Shown piece by piece: positions 34,908 through 44,876 of a DNA stretch of 64,000 nucleotides. Under the pieces are notes generated by a model that was not told the DNA's origin, did not search any database, and worked only from the letters and a program-made list of their open reading frames with translations. The DNA is taken from assembly GCF_040412425.1 (NCBI RefSeq), contig NC_089762.1, positions 25,546,891 through 25,610,890 on the forward strand, given 5' to 3'. The position numbers and the translations under genes were made by a program. How positions within the stretch are numbered: position 1 is the first letter of the stretch; each line of letters opens with the position of its first letter. The DNA is from Macrobrachium rosenbergii (taxonomy: Eukaryota; Arthropoda; Malacostraca; Decapoda; Palaemonidae).

Positions 34908-35061
34908 GAGAAAATATGATTAGTTGTTGATGGAAATGGATCCAGGTACCCCGGTAGTCGTATCACCTGACCATATATTAGCGGAACCGCCAGTTTTGAA
35001 TTTTCTGTCGAGATCGAGAATTACAGCTATATGTAAACAACAGGTAAGTTCATGTATAAAA
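34908..35061 (-). repeat. DIRS right (5') inverted terminal repeat
   Basis: Inverted partner of the left repeat. It contains TGTTGATGGAAATGGATCC, GCGGAACCGCCAG, TCTGTCGAGATCGAGAATT and CAACAGGTAAGTTCATG. It is the upstream end for the minus-strand genes, so it should carry the promoter; I see no clear TATA box. gag starts about 680 bp downstream. Confidence 0.92.
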
Positions 35062-35390
35062 ACAGATTTTCTCTCTCACTTTGCCTTGCCTCTCTAGCCT
35101 TCTTAAGATCCATGATGACAGATTTACAGCACAATTACACTACTTAGCACTCAATTACAAAAAAAAAAGGCAAACAAAAATTTGGCTCAGATGTGCACTG
35201 AGCGAGATCTACGCATATACTGAACCATTCCGTTTCAGCTGGGAACCGTACAAGTGACGTGCTTAATCTGATACATGTTCTAGCTGTCCTTAAACTGGGC
35301 AAACATCCATTTACAAACAGGAATTTTCCTTGGACAAAACATCCTTTAACTGAATTGTCAGTTAAGCATCCGTCAACCAAAGTATGACTG
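35062..35390 (-). mobile_element. Tigger element, 5' part (beyond DIRS)
   Basis: Continuation of the Tigger at 26803-28622. The right terminus reads, on the minus strand, CAGTCATACTTTGGTTGACGG next to TA at 35391, a Tigger-type terminal repeat. An imperfect internal complement (TTAACTGACAATTCAGTTAA near 35346-35366) forms a small hairpin just inside it. No transposase coding lies on this side. Confidence 0.78.
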
Positions 35391-36139
35391 TACTTTAGGT
35401 AAAAAAATGCAAGAATTGAACAAATCAGAAATGAATATAGTAAAGGTCTGTAACAAATAAAAATAAACTACAGTAGCTCTTAAAACTCATTGGATTTGTT
35501 ACTTATCAGAAAGTTTCAAATACCTACTAAATTCTGCCCCCAAAAAATATATGATTAACAAAAAATCAGGTAAACAAGCAAAGCTTAGCAGATGCTGAAA
35601 TGTATGCAACAACACTCGCCTATCCAAACCGTAAGAGTAGGTCCCTTTGTTTCCCTGGTAAATACGTCATCCTGCCCTTCAGAGTGCTGTACCTACTCCT
35701 CCAAGTCATTTTGTGTGTGTTATCTTCAGCATAGTGAACAATTTAAAATAAAAGTGCATATACTGTCTTGTAACAACAGCAAATGTTGTTACATATGAAA
35801 ATTAATTTCTGATTAAAGTGAATGCCTCATTCTTAATCTTTAAAGCATGTATTCTGAAATTCTAACAACATAATAGGTAATAAGCACCCTATGGTGGGGG
35901 CACACAAATACTACCAGCATAGTCTTGAATGTTGCAAAAGGCAACTAAAAAGACAACTGCTGCCTTGAAGACAGACCACCATTGATAACTGTGGTTGACA
36001 TCTGAAAGACTATGCTGATGTAAAAACTTTATTTAAATCTTAAAACCAAGCCAGATGTGTTAAGGAATAAGAATAGGGCTAGGGCATTCTCCGTAAGCTG
36101 CATGTGTCAAGATCCCCCTACTGGTATGGTAAATGGACA
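35391..36139. other. no gene recognised
   Basis: AT-rich sequence between the Tigger right end and an RTE-type LINE relic. No coding or repeat structure is clear. Confidence 0.55.
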
Positions 36140-37958
36140 AGGATTACAACAAGGAATCACAACTGTGGTTATAAAAGCGAGTGAAGAAGTGAATGATTGC
36201 AGTACGATCATGGAATGTTGGTATCCTGACAGGAACTAAAACAAAAATTGTTGATGTGATGGAAATGAAGATGACAAAATGTTCTACGTGTACAAGAGAC
36301 TAGGTAGAAAGGAAACCAGGAGGTGGGTAATGGGTCTGAGCTTAATTGTGGGTCTCAGATAAAAATAAGCAGAGTGAGTTCTAGTACGTAGTGAGTGAAA
36401 ATGAAAAAAATAACAAAGTGGAACTCACTACTGATACCCTTATAATAGTTGTATTACTAGTAAGGGAAGATATTTTCACTATAATTTCAACATACTTTCC
36501 TCAGATGGGTTGCCAGGAATAAGTACAGAAAATATTTAGGGTAGAACTGGAAATGGCAATCAGAATGACACAGGATGGAGAAACAATAATCATAAGAACA
36601 ATATGAATGGGAGAGATGGAAAGATTAGAAATGAACAATAGGCAATCCATGGAGACCAAGGATTTGGATTAAAGAATGAAGGTGGAGAGTATGTACAGTA
36701 GTGGAAATGGCACAGTTTGAAATTAGTCTGCATAAACATTTGGTTTGTGAAGGCAGATCATCATTTAGTAACGCATGAGAATGGTGGAAATACAGAGACA
36801 AACAGATTAACTTATGGTTAGGAAGGAAGGCAGAAACAGCTTAGTGAATTGCAATGTAATTCTGGGTATGGCATGTGAGGAAACAACATAGGTTGCTAGT
36901 GATGGATATCAAGATAAGAAGCAGAAAATCCACGAAGAGAATGAAGAAATCAAGAATTAAAATATGTGATCTTAAAGAACAATGTAAGGTAAAGACATCT
37001 AGTTGGAATAAATTTATCAGAAAAGGGAGTTGTAGAGTAGAAAATATTTGGAATGACAAGAAAAAACACGTGTGAAAGGCACTGAGGAGGCAGCTGGGCA
37101 AACAAGTTGCAATGAAGTGTGATGGAACAGAAGTACAGTACTTTGTTATGCAGAAGTATATACCTGTACAGGCTTTCAAGGACTGGAAGGCAAGAAAAGG
37201 TGCCAAAGAATGACAAACAAAAATGGAAAAAGAAATAAAGATGATATTAGGTAAGCTATTAGAAGAGCTGCAGGAGTTGAATATAGTGTTATAAACATGG
37301 GCAGGTGAAAAGGATATTCTCTGAATATCAAATGAAGGAAAATACAAAGACAAGATGTGAATTAGTCAGATAACTTCATAGATAAAGGAAATACTATCCA
37401 TAAGGATGATGACATAAAACAAAGATGGTCAGATTCTTATACACATCTTTTAATACAGAATTTGAAACAAAGTATTTCAGGGAAGTTGGGAGGGTGGAGG
37501 GCCTGGTGATAGAGATACACTTGTAATAAAGATTGGGCAGAAAGTCTGATGATAAATATGTTTAAACAGCAGGAAAATATTATGGTGTGTGGTAATTATA
37601 ATAGCAGAATGAACAAACAACATCTGTTGAAAATTACAAGCAATGTGAAAATTGGTGGATAGCAGTACACTTGCATCAGAGGAAAAGGCACAGTTGACAG
37701 TGTCTTTATAATAAGATGCTTATAGGAAAAGAAGCTGAAAGGTAATCAGAAGCTCTTCTGTACATTAATTTAGTTGATTTAAACCTGAAGAATGCATCTG
37801 ATAGAATACCAAGGGAGATCGTGTTCTGGTGTTGAAGAGGAAACTGCCATAAAGGTTACGTTAGTTGACATCATATATAAAGACATCAGTAATAACAGCC
37901 TGTGGCAAAACAGAAATGTATAGAATTTTAGCTGACTCACATCAAGGATCCGCAGCTA

Positions 37959-38230
37959 CAGACAGCCCCCGGTTATCTGCGGGCTCATTTATCGGCGATC
38001 CGGTTTTCCGGGGCTTGTCTAGCGACAAAAATTGGCTATTTTCGGCGCCCATTTCCGCTTATCGGCGCCAATAATCGGGTATTGGTGCCAATACATACTT
38101 AACAGAGGCACCAATAGTTGGTTATTGGCACCGATAAGCTCCGATAATTGTCAATTTTCAGTTATCGGCGAATTTTGCTTATTGTTACACCGTCGGAACG
38201 GAGCCCCCACCGATAACCGGGGACAGCCTG
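37959..38230. mobile_element. MITE family 1, copy 3
   Basis: Starts CAGACAGCCCCCGGTTATC and ends GGGGACAGCCTG, flanked by TA on both sides. It interrupts the RT region of the RTE relic, between an HQGSA motif and the following F-x-M region. The interior has GGCTTGTCTAGCGACAAAAA and ATACATACTTAACAGAGGC. Confidence 0.9.
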
Positions 38231-38787
38231 TATTTGTTTTCAGTTATGTATGTACTGAGTGAAGGGATCAGGAATGAAAATCTATGGAAATGGTTATATG
38301 AAGATGATCCGGTGATTATGGCAAGAACTTAAGAAAACCTGCAATAACAGGTACAACTGATATGAATCTTTTCAGTTGCGTGGTAAGTGGTTAAATGTGG
38401 GTAAAATTGAGGTTATGAGATTCTGCACCCAGGAAAGGGATAGGTTATTTATCAGTTTAAAACAAATAGAGAACTTCAAATACTTATACCTACTTCAAAC
38501 CAAAATGGAGGGTGTGAAACTGAGGTTGAAAGTAGGACAAAAGTGGCCAAGGGAAATAGAGAGAGATGTCAAGGATACTGTGAGACAAAAGACTGCCATA
38601 AACTGAAAATAAGGATCTACTGTGCTGTAATCAAACCAGAAGTATAGTTCATAAACATGGGCAATAAGAAGAAAGGACAAACAGAAGTTAGAGAGAAAAG
38701 AAATGAAGAAATTGAAGTGGATATTGGGAATCATGTTGCATGACGTCCAAGAAAATGAAATTAGATGTGCTGGGGTAGTAAAGATTA

Positions 38788-39002
38788 CAGGGAATTCCTG
38801 GTTAACATTGTTTCAGTTTTATGGCACTTGTCTAATGACAGCTTTAACCAGATTTTCAGCGCTGATAAACCGCTTAACGGTGCTGTTAAGTGGATCATAG
38901 GCACTTTTGGCGTGTAAATGCCATTTATTCAATTAACAGTAATTTTTGGTTACCAACACTCAGCCAATAACTGAACCCCCACCATTAACCAGGGACTGCC
39001 TG
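38788..39002. mobile_element. MITE family 1, copy 4
   Basis: 215 bp. Starts CAGGGAATTCCTGGTTAAC and ends CAGGGACTGCCTG before TA. More diverged than the others, with GTCTAATGACAGCTTTAACC replacing the usual TCTAGCGAC block. It lies in the C-terminal coding part of the RTE relic. Confidence 0.82.
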
Positions 39003-39283
39003 TACTGATATGATAAGAAGACAAGATTGAGATGGCAGGGAATGAGTGAGGAGGAAGGAGTGAACAGGGCTTGGGTGGAACCTGTTATGGGTAGACGGTC
39101 GAGAGAGAGACAAAGGATTTGAGGGTGTAAAAGCATAAAGGAAGATTTGGAGAAGGGTTTAGCAGAGGAAGATGCCTTATATACAAGTAGTTTGAGAAGA
39201 TGCATCAAAGCAACTGACCCCTTAGCTTAGAGGTGGCAGTGGGGCTGAAGAAGACTAGATAATAACCACAGATAGTACAGGTA

Positions 39284-39809
39284 CAAGCAGTCCCCGGTTA
39301 AAGGCAGGCTCGATTAACGGCGATCTGATTTTAAGGCGCTTGTCTAGCGACAAAAATCTGCAAATTTCGGCACTGAAAATCGCTGATTTCCACTTATCAG
39401 CGCCAATAATTGGGTACTGGCACCAATACATACCTAACAGAGGCGCCAGTAACCAAAAATCTGTTTTTCAGCGCCGATAAGCCCCAAAATTCACTAAAAA
39501 AAGCACGAAAATTGCCAATTTTTGGTTATCATCACACCCTGAGGATGGAACCCTCCGGCTTTACGGCACTTGTCTAGCGATGAAAATCAGCAATTTTCAG
39601 CGCCAAAAATCGCTGATATCCACTTATTGGCACCGATAATTGGGTATTGGCACTGATACATACCTAACAGAGGCGCCCGTAACCAAAAATCAGTGTTTTT
39701 CGGTGCCGATAAGCCCCGAAATTTGCCAAAAAAAGCACGAAAATTGCCAATTTTCAGTTATCATCACACCCTCAAAATGGAACCCCTAGCGATAACCGAG
39801 GACTGCCTG
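39284..39809. mobile_element. MITE family 1, copy 5, internally duplicated
   Basis: Starts CAAGCAGTCCCCGGTTAA and ends CGAGGACTGCCTG. The body contains two direct copies of the family core: TTGTCTAGCGA at about 39343 and 39570, ACATACCTAACAGAGGCGCC at about 39429 and 39659, and AAAAAAAGCACGAAAATTGCC-type blocks at about 39494 and 39727. The unit spacing is about 230 bp, so the element is a head-to-tail dimer sharing one pair of ends. Confidence 0.85.
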
Positions 39810-40501
39810 CATTTTGAAATTATTATTATTATTATTGTTACTAGCAAGAGGTGCATGCTATGCTGCGCTGGGCAGGAGGGCAGCTGAAGGACTCCCTGTT
39901 TAAACGTGGCTGCCAGTCGTGAACTGGGTCCTTCGTCTTAAGGACTTCTCTTCGGGTGTTTCATTGGCACGTTCTTTCACGATCACGACTTAATCTTTCC
40001 TCTCTCTCCTCAGTACCTTCATTTGCTCCCATACGGCATATTTGCAAACATTCTAAGCTCTGTTGGTCAGTTTCATTGTGTAGACGAAGATGATCTCTGT
40101 TGCACTGTTCTGCTTATCTCTGTGAGTGATGACTGTCAGTTCCTTGTGAGAGATGACAATCTCTAACATGTTTCTCTTGCAATCTCGAGGACTTCTCTTT
40201 GGGTGTTTCAATGGCACACCTTTACCACTGTCTTCTATGATCACAGTTTAATCTTTCCTCTCTCTCCTCAGTACCTTTATTTGCCTTTCTTTTAGACATG
40301 GTTTGTAAGTTTTCAATAAGCGTGCATAATTATACCAGCTGTCTGCCCTCAACAAGCACAGAGGAGCGAGCTTACACAATGTGACGCACTGAAAATAAAG
40401 TCGTTAAATAACTGGATTAAAACATATTCTTGAAGACATCTTCACGACTCCAAGATCCTGTGAAACCATCTTCAGTTCCTGTCGGATTCGCTTCCCCCCA
40501 A
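39810..40501. repeat. two diverged direct repeats of about 100 bp
   Basis: Blocks at about 39935-40035 and 40187-40285 share GGACTTCTCTTYGGGTGTTTC, ATGGCAC or TTGGCAC, and TTTAATCTTTCCTCTCTCTC then CTCAGTACC. The spacing is about 250 bp. No coding signature is visible, and the source is unknown. Confidence 0.7.
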
Positions 40502-40870
40502 AAAATCTTTGAAGCCTTTCGTCCCCAGGAAGGACCGAATCCCATTCCTTTTCCATAAGAAATTCCAAAGGCTTCAGAGCTTGGATATCATCTTGAAGCC
40601 TTTGGAAGGGCCAGAAGCTCCAGAATTCATCTCCAAGAACGTGGGCTTATTCATCTCCAAAAACGTGGGCTTCCACCAAAGAAATCTTTGAAGCCTTTCA
40701 TCTCCAATTTCTTCTCCATAAAACTCTGTTCTTTAGTATTGTGCAAAAAATCCAAAGGCTACAGAGCCTGGAGATTGTCTTGAAGGGTTTGGAAGCCCCA
40801 GAAGCCTCCAGAATTCCCAGAAGCCTTCAGAATTCCCAGATTCCCTACTGTCACCCCGGGGAGGACAAGA
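40502..40870. repeat. tandem repeat, about 178-bp unit, two copies
   Basis: AAATCTTTGAAGCCTTTC occurs at 40502 and 40681. Each copy continues through ATTCCAAAGGCTTCAGAGC-like and TTGAAGSSTTTGGAAG blocks. Shorter internal repeats (CCAGAAGC, CAGAATTC, AACGTGGGCTT) are present. Open frames across it are Pro/Lys-rich and repeat-driven. Confidence 0.75.
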
Positions 40871-40964
40871 AAGATCTGGACTGGAAAGATCCACTTGGAA
40901 TTATTATTATTATAGAGTTTGAGGGGTGTGCTGACTGTCAAATTTCAAGGAATTATCAAATTTA

Positions 40965-41480
40965 GTTATTAACAGTTTTCAACTGTTTTATGTCTAAATA
41001 AACATACCCTGAAGCAATAATGCTATAAAAAACTTTTTGATTGGTTTACTGACATTTTGTTCATCCTTTGTATGACACTGTGAACCACAAATTGTAAAAA
41101 AAGACTCGTAAAGAAATGTCTGTATGAACATTTCAGGATAGGATCATTAAGTTATACACTGTTTTGGACTGTTTTATGTATAAACAAACATATCTAGAAA
41201 TGTTATAGCTAAAAAGTTTAGATTGGTTCATGGACAATTTTGTTCATTACTTGTACAGCACTGTGAACAACAAATTGTAAAAAAAAAAAAAAGTAAAAAA
41301 GTCTATGACCTGGATAGGATCAAGTTTGAGTTATACACTATTTTGGACTCTTTTACATGTAAATAAACATATCTTGAAACATTACTGCTAAAAAATATGT
41401 TTACATTGGTTCATGGACAATTTTGTTCATCACTTTTGCAGCCTGTGAATGACAAATTTCAAAATAAGCATGTAAAACGA
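40965..41480. repeat. tandem repeat, about 183-bp unit, about three copies
   Basis: The block GTTTTATGTNTAAAYAAACATA starts near 40985 and 41171, and a diverged form near 41351. Each copy continues with TTGGTTYATGGACAATTTTG and a CACTGTGAACNACAAATTGTAAAAAAA segment. An AT-rich satellite-like array with no coding. Confidence 0.8.
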
Positions 41481-42188
41481 GTGGAAAAAATTTATTCAAA
41501 AATAATTGTCACCCACTAAAATATCCCATTCTTCTCTATGGGATGTGTCTGAGAAAATGGGTTATAATGATATTGGGATAACTTGCTCAAGATGTCCAGA
41601 TTCTCTCAGGATTTTTTAAGTAAAAAAAGTTTTGTTTTCCTGTTTTCTCAAAATTTACTTTTTCCAAAACTTAATGCTTATTTCTCCTAAAAGATTGAAC
41701 CAAATTCAATGAAACTTTTACAGATTGTAGTATACCTATATATCTTTATTTTATCATCGAGAAAATCACTTTTCTATGCAACTTTTACTTTTGCAAATTA
41801 ATTTTGAACAGTGACATTACAATTTTTTTCAACTGCAAAACAAATGTAGACTAAGTGGTAAAAATTTGAAGCAAATCCCCTCAATCATAAGGTAGAAACC
41901 ATCATTTAGTTTATAATGGGGCCTTATGGCATCGGAGCTCCCCTTAACCAAATCAAAGCTAACTTATTTGGCTCTCACAGGCTGGCATAAAAGATTATCA
42001 GTGATATGGTTTAGATTTTATTATTCAAATTAAATCTCCTTATAAATTTCATACTTCAGTGTACCTGTATACTGCAGAACAGGTAAAATTTGGAAGAAAG
42101 AGTTATGTTAAAAATAATGTTTTGTTCAACTTACAGAACTTACCTACACTCTTCACTGATGTTTGCAAAATTACTGTACACTGCTTAC
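41481..42188. other. no gene recognised
   Basis: AT-rich, with A- and T-runs and no open frame of note. It would be intron if the 48-nt exon to the right is real. Confidence 0.55.
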
Positions 42189-42236
42189 TCTAGTGGTTTT
42201 ATGTAAAAGTGGCTCCCGTCCTCTCTTTCCACAACT
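42189..42236 (-). CDS. possible 48-nt coding exon
   Basis: Minus-strand micro-exon candidate. It follows a pyrimidine-rich tract (CACCTCACTTTTTGTGTGCC) and CATCAG at 42237, reads VVEREDGSHFYIKPL in the only long open frame, and ends CTAGA|GTAAGC. One base leads and two trail, so it is symmetrical (phase 2/2). It would fit between the 48840-49070 exon (outgoing 2) and either downstream candidate (incoming 2). Its shortness makes chance a real alternative. Confidence 0.35.
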
Positions 42237-42754
42237 CTGATGACTGATTCTTGGCACACAAAAAGTGAGGTGAAAAACAAGCATCATTCATCGATCTTGG
42301 CATGCCACTCAATAATCATGACTTCACTACAGTACCAAGTTCCCTGACAACTTCCCTTAATTATCCTTTAATTAATATGACACTTGGCTCTACAGTCCCT
42401 GAGTATAACTTTCACTATTTTTAGTTTTCATTCTACAAATTTATGCACTCATAAATTTGTTGTCACTGCCTGTTATCCACCAGAGGCCAAAGAGGAGGAG
42501 GAGCGGAGTATTATAAAAGGTTTTCTACAAAACCTACGTCTCTCGTTTTCTTATGAAAACTACGACCTCATAATAAAATACATTTTTCCTCCTGTCATAT
42601 TTGTAAGTTTCATCCAAATTCTTCTGCTGTATCTGTAGCTATCTATTTTGATAAAATAAAATGTTTACAAGTAAACCCAAAAATATTTTCTCAATATCCC
42701 CTTCTGAAATTACGGGGTGGGATCTTATATACCATTAAGTATTTTGAATACACG

Positions 42755-42757
<3 letters not shown>
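42237..42757. other. no gene recognised
   Basis: Includes an 84-codon plus-strand open frame (42384-42638) with no motif and a composition like translated AT-rich DNA. I do not call it a gene. Confidence 0.5.
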
Positions 42758-42852
<95 letters not shown>

Positions 42853-42873
42853 ATATATATATTTATATTTATA
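42758..42873. repeat. (TA)n microsatellite
   Basis: TA array with minor interruptions near 42840 and 42862. It runs directly into the MITE left end. Confidence 0.96.
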
Positions 42874-43071
42874 CAGGCAGTCCCTGGTTATCGGCAGCCT
42901 CGGTTACTGGCGATCCAGTTTTACAGCGCATGTCTAGCGACAACGATAACCAGATTTTCGTCGCTGATTACCGGTTATCGGCGCCGCTAACCGGGGATCA
43001 GTGCTATTATTGCCGATTTTTGGTTGTCATCACGCCAGAATGGAACTATGCCGATAACTGGGGACTGCCTG
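42874..43071. mobile_element. MITE family 1, copy 6, inside a (TA)n array
   Basis: 198 bp. Starts CAGGCAGTCCCTGGTTATC and ends TGGGGACTGCCTG, bounded on both sides by more than 100 bp of TA repeat. The interior contains GCATGTCTAGCGACAACG and TTTTTGGTTGTCATCACGCC. It is shorter than the other copies through an internal deletion. Confidence 0.92.
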
Positions 43072-43200
<129 letters not shown>

Positions 43201-43225
43201 ATTATGTGTGGGGCTTGGCTGATTA

Positions 43226-43510
43226 ATGCAATTTATGGGGCCCTGCATCACCAAGGACACAAGTGACCTGTCAAAGTTACAGTCGGGAAAAAACAATTCA
43301 CAGTATGGGATAACAGACTACTCTGCAACAAATGGATTACCTCAAACCCCTAATTCCCAATTGGTCCTGACAAAGAAAGAATGTGCTGTGACAGCGAGGA
43401 AATTACATGAACTTTCGCCCACATCGGACACAGTCAAGTTTCCCCTTGCTTCAAGTAAGGTTATAACGCAACGAAGTATTCGAGATATCGTACGCAGTTC
43501 ATATTATTGA
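43226..43510 (+). CDS. unrecognised 94-codon open frame
   Basis: A plus-strand frame starting [20 protein letters not shown] and ending [10 protein letters not shown]. Composition is balanced (Ser, Thr, Lys) and less repeat-like than most open frames here. No family is recognised, there are no clear splice sites at its ends, and a (TA)n array lies 26 bp upstream. It may be a decayed exon or a transposon fragment. Weak evidence. Confidence 0.2.
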   Translation: MQFMGPCITKDTSDLSKLQSGKNNSQYGITDYSATNGLPQTPNSQLVLTKKECAVTARKLHELSPTSDTVKFPLASSKVITQRSIRDIVRSSYY

Positions 43511-43734
43511 AGGCTAACTCTCTTCTGAACAATGGGATCGAGACACGAGGCTGCCTGAAATTTACTTACTTAACTTTCCCTAAGTCCTACTTACTGCACA
43601 TGAATAGCTTATACAGTGTCTCTAAGCAATTATTCTTACACTAGACTTCATAAAAGTAAATTGGTTATACTATGTTCTCGTAGATGGTGGCGAAGTGGTG
43701 AAAACAAAGGAAAATTGAAATACTGAGAAGAGAT

Positions 43735-43975
43735 ACCAGAGAGTCAACGAAAATTTGGCAAATTTCAAACTTACCGTTGACGTAGGTCGCCTGCGCATGC
43801 AACTGTCAATCATAAGTCTTGAAAATAGCCATTCACCTCACTAATACCAATGAAACACTAAGAGGGCAAGCACAAAGAATTAGTTACACACAACCCGTGT
43901 GTCTCGCGCGATCTCCAGTCTCTCTCTGATCCGTCTCCAGTCAAACAGGGTGGCTGTAGCATCCGTATGCCTACG
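43735..43975 (-). promoter_or_regulatory. CpG-bearing patch with splice donor, possible promoter/first exon
   Basis: In an otherwise CpG-poor area this patch has CTCGCGCGATC (43905), GCCTGCGCATGCAAC (43788, resembling an NRF1 site) and CCGTATGCCTACGGGC. On the minus strand a consensus donor (CAACG|GTAAGTTTG, near 43776) follows ATGCGCAGGCGACCTACG, so a short leader or start exon could end there with phase 0. No downstream exon with matching phase was identified. Confidence 0.25.
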
Positions 43976-44876
43976 GGCAGTCTAAAAATTTTGACAAACA
44001 TCGCCGATACATAGAATAGGGGAAAAGGAAGCTTAAGACCACCTTTACTAGAGGTTATTTGGTGAAAACCCTCTCTGTGGGTTTAGGCCCCTATTGCTAA
44101 CTATTCCTGCTACAGACGTTATTTTTTGAAATACTCAGCCTCCTTAGCATGGACAGAGACGTCTTCCTATCTTTGTTAGAATAATATGTTTACTAAATTA
44201 TGCAGAGAGGGCGAACAGCAGAATATTTATAAATGCTCCCCCACCCCCTCAAGAAGGCCTTCACTCCCTTTCGGGCATGAAGGTCTGTACTAAGCAAGCT
44301 GTTCGCCTCTATTACCTTACCCTTCTCCCCTGAGCAGATTTGTCCCGTGCAGTCTAACTAGCTACTGATCTACCTAACTCTAGACAGGATATCAGCTTTG
44401 AACATTTATATTACAGAATCCTAATTGTACTTAAAGGTGCTTATGGTTATTACCAGCTACCTCCTACAATCGTGATATTTTAGACCTAGCCTAATGGTAC
44501 ATTCTATGGTATTCCCTAGCCTAACCTATCCTAACACGACCATAGCACCAACGTAAGGGACAATGAACTAGCTACATTACAAGGTTTTCTGCAATACAAT
44601 TGGTAATTACTGGTTAATACATGAGGTTTGCCTCATATGATAAATGCTTGCCTCACTGAGGTCTTAGGTCATGCGTGTCATGAGCGTAGTGGCTCTTTTC
44701 ACTATGGTTTAGATTGTCTGATTTTAGTTCCATGGAAAGTGGAAGGGACAAGGTTACTAGTCTGATGTACTTAATCTGGTCTAGGCTACTGTATGAGAAA
44801 AGATCACTCTGGCTACCTCATCTGGGCAAGGGGCTAGGATCACTTTAAGATGGCAGGGCACAGTGCCAGGATGAGC
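43976..44876. other. no gene recognised
   Basis: Moderately AT-rich sequence with no open frame or clear repeat. Confidence 0.5.

Larger units (their letters stand above)
28623..35061 (-). mobile_element. DIRS-type tyrosine-recombinase retrotransposon, structurally complete
   Basis: A 6.4-kb element inserted in a Tigger relic, read on the minus strand: right (5') inverted terminal repeat, gag, reverse transcriptase/RNase H, tyrosine recombinase, internal complementary region (ICR), left (3') inverted terminal repeat. DIRS elements integrate through a circular intermediate with a tyrosine recombinase and make no target duplication; none is visible here. The ICR at 28853-28950 joins complements of the two outer ends, which fixes the borders: the left end starts ATGACATTTTTATAATAAAA and the right end finishes CATGTATAAAA. 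The recombinase is intact. gag and RT/RNase H each carry frame breaks. I could not place the methyltransferase-like domain found in some DIRS families. Confidence 0.95.
36140..39270 (+). pseudogene. RTE-type LINE relic with MITE insertions
   Basis: Heavily decayed plus-strand LINE. The endonuclease start is recognisable as VRSWNVGILTGTK near 36198-36240, and its end as QHRLLVMDIKIRS near 36880-36918, a hallmark of RTE-group endonucleases. Reverse transcriptase traces follow: a fold around YIDLKNASDRIPRE near 37770-37820, HQGSA near 37942, and an ADD-like YEDDPVIMA near 38298-38325. Then come NVGKIEVMRFC near 38394, ENFKYL near 38470, KKLKWILGIMLHD near 38706, and NRAWVEPVMGRRSRERQRI near 39062-39117, the usual RTE tail. 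MITE copies sit at 37959-38230 and 38788-39002 inside the coding part. No frame is intact for more than about 80 codons. Confidence 0.75.

Noticed and set aside
36841..37353. 170-codon minus-strand frame rich in Phe, Ser and Leu
   Set aside because: It is the opposite-strand shadow of the purine-rich RTE relic on the plus strand.
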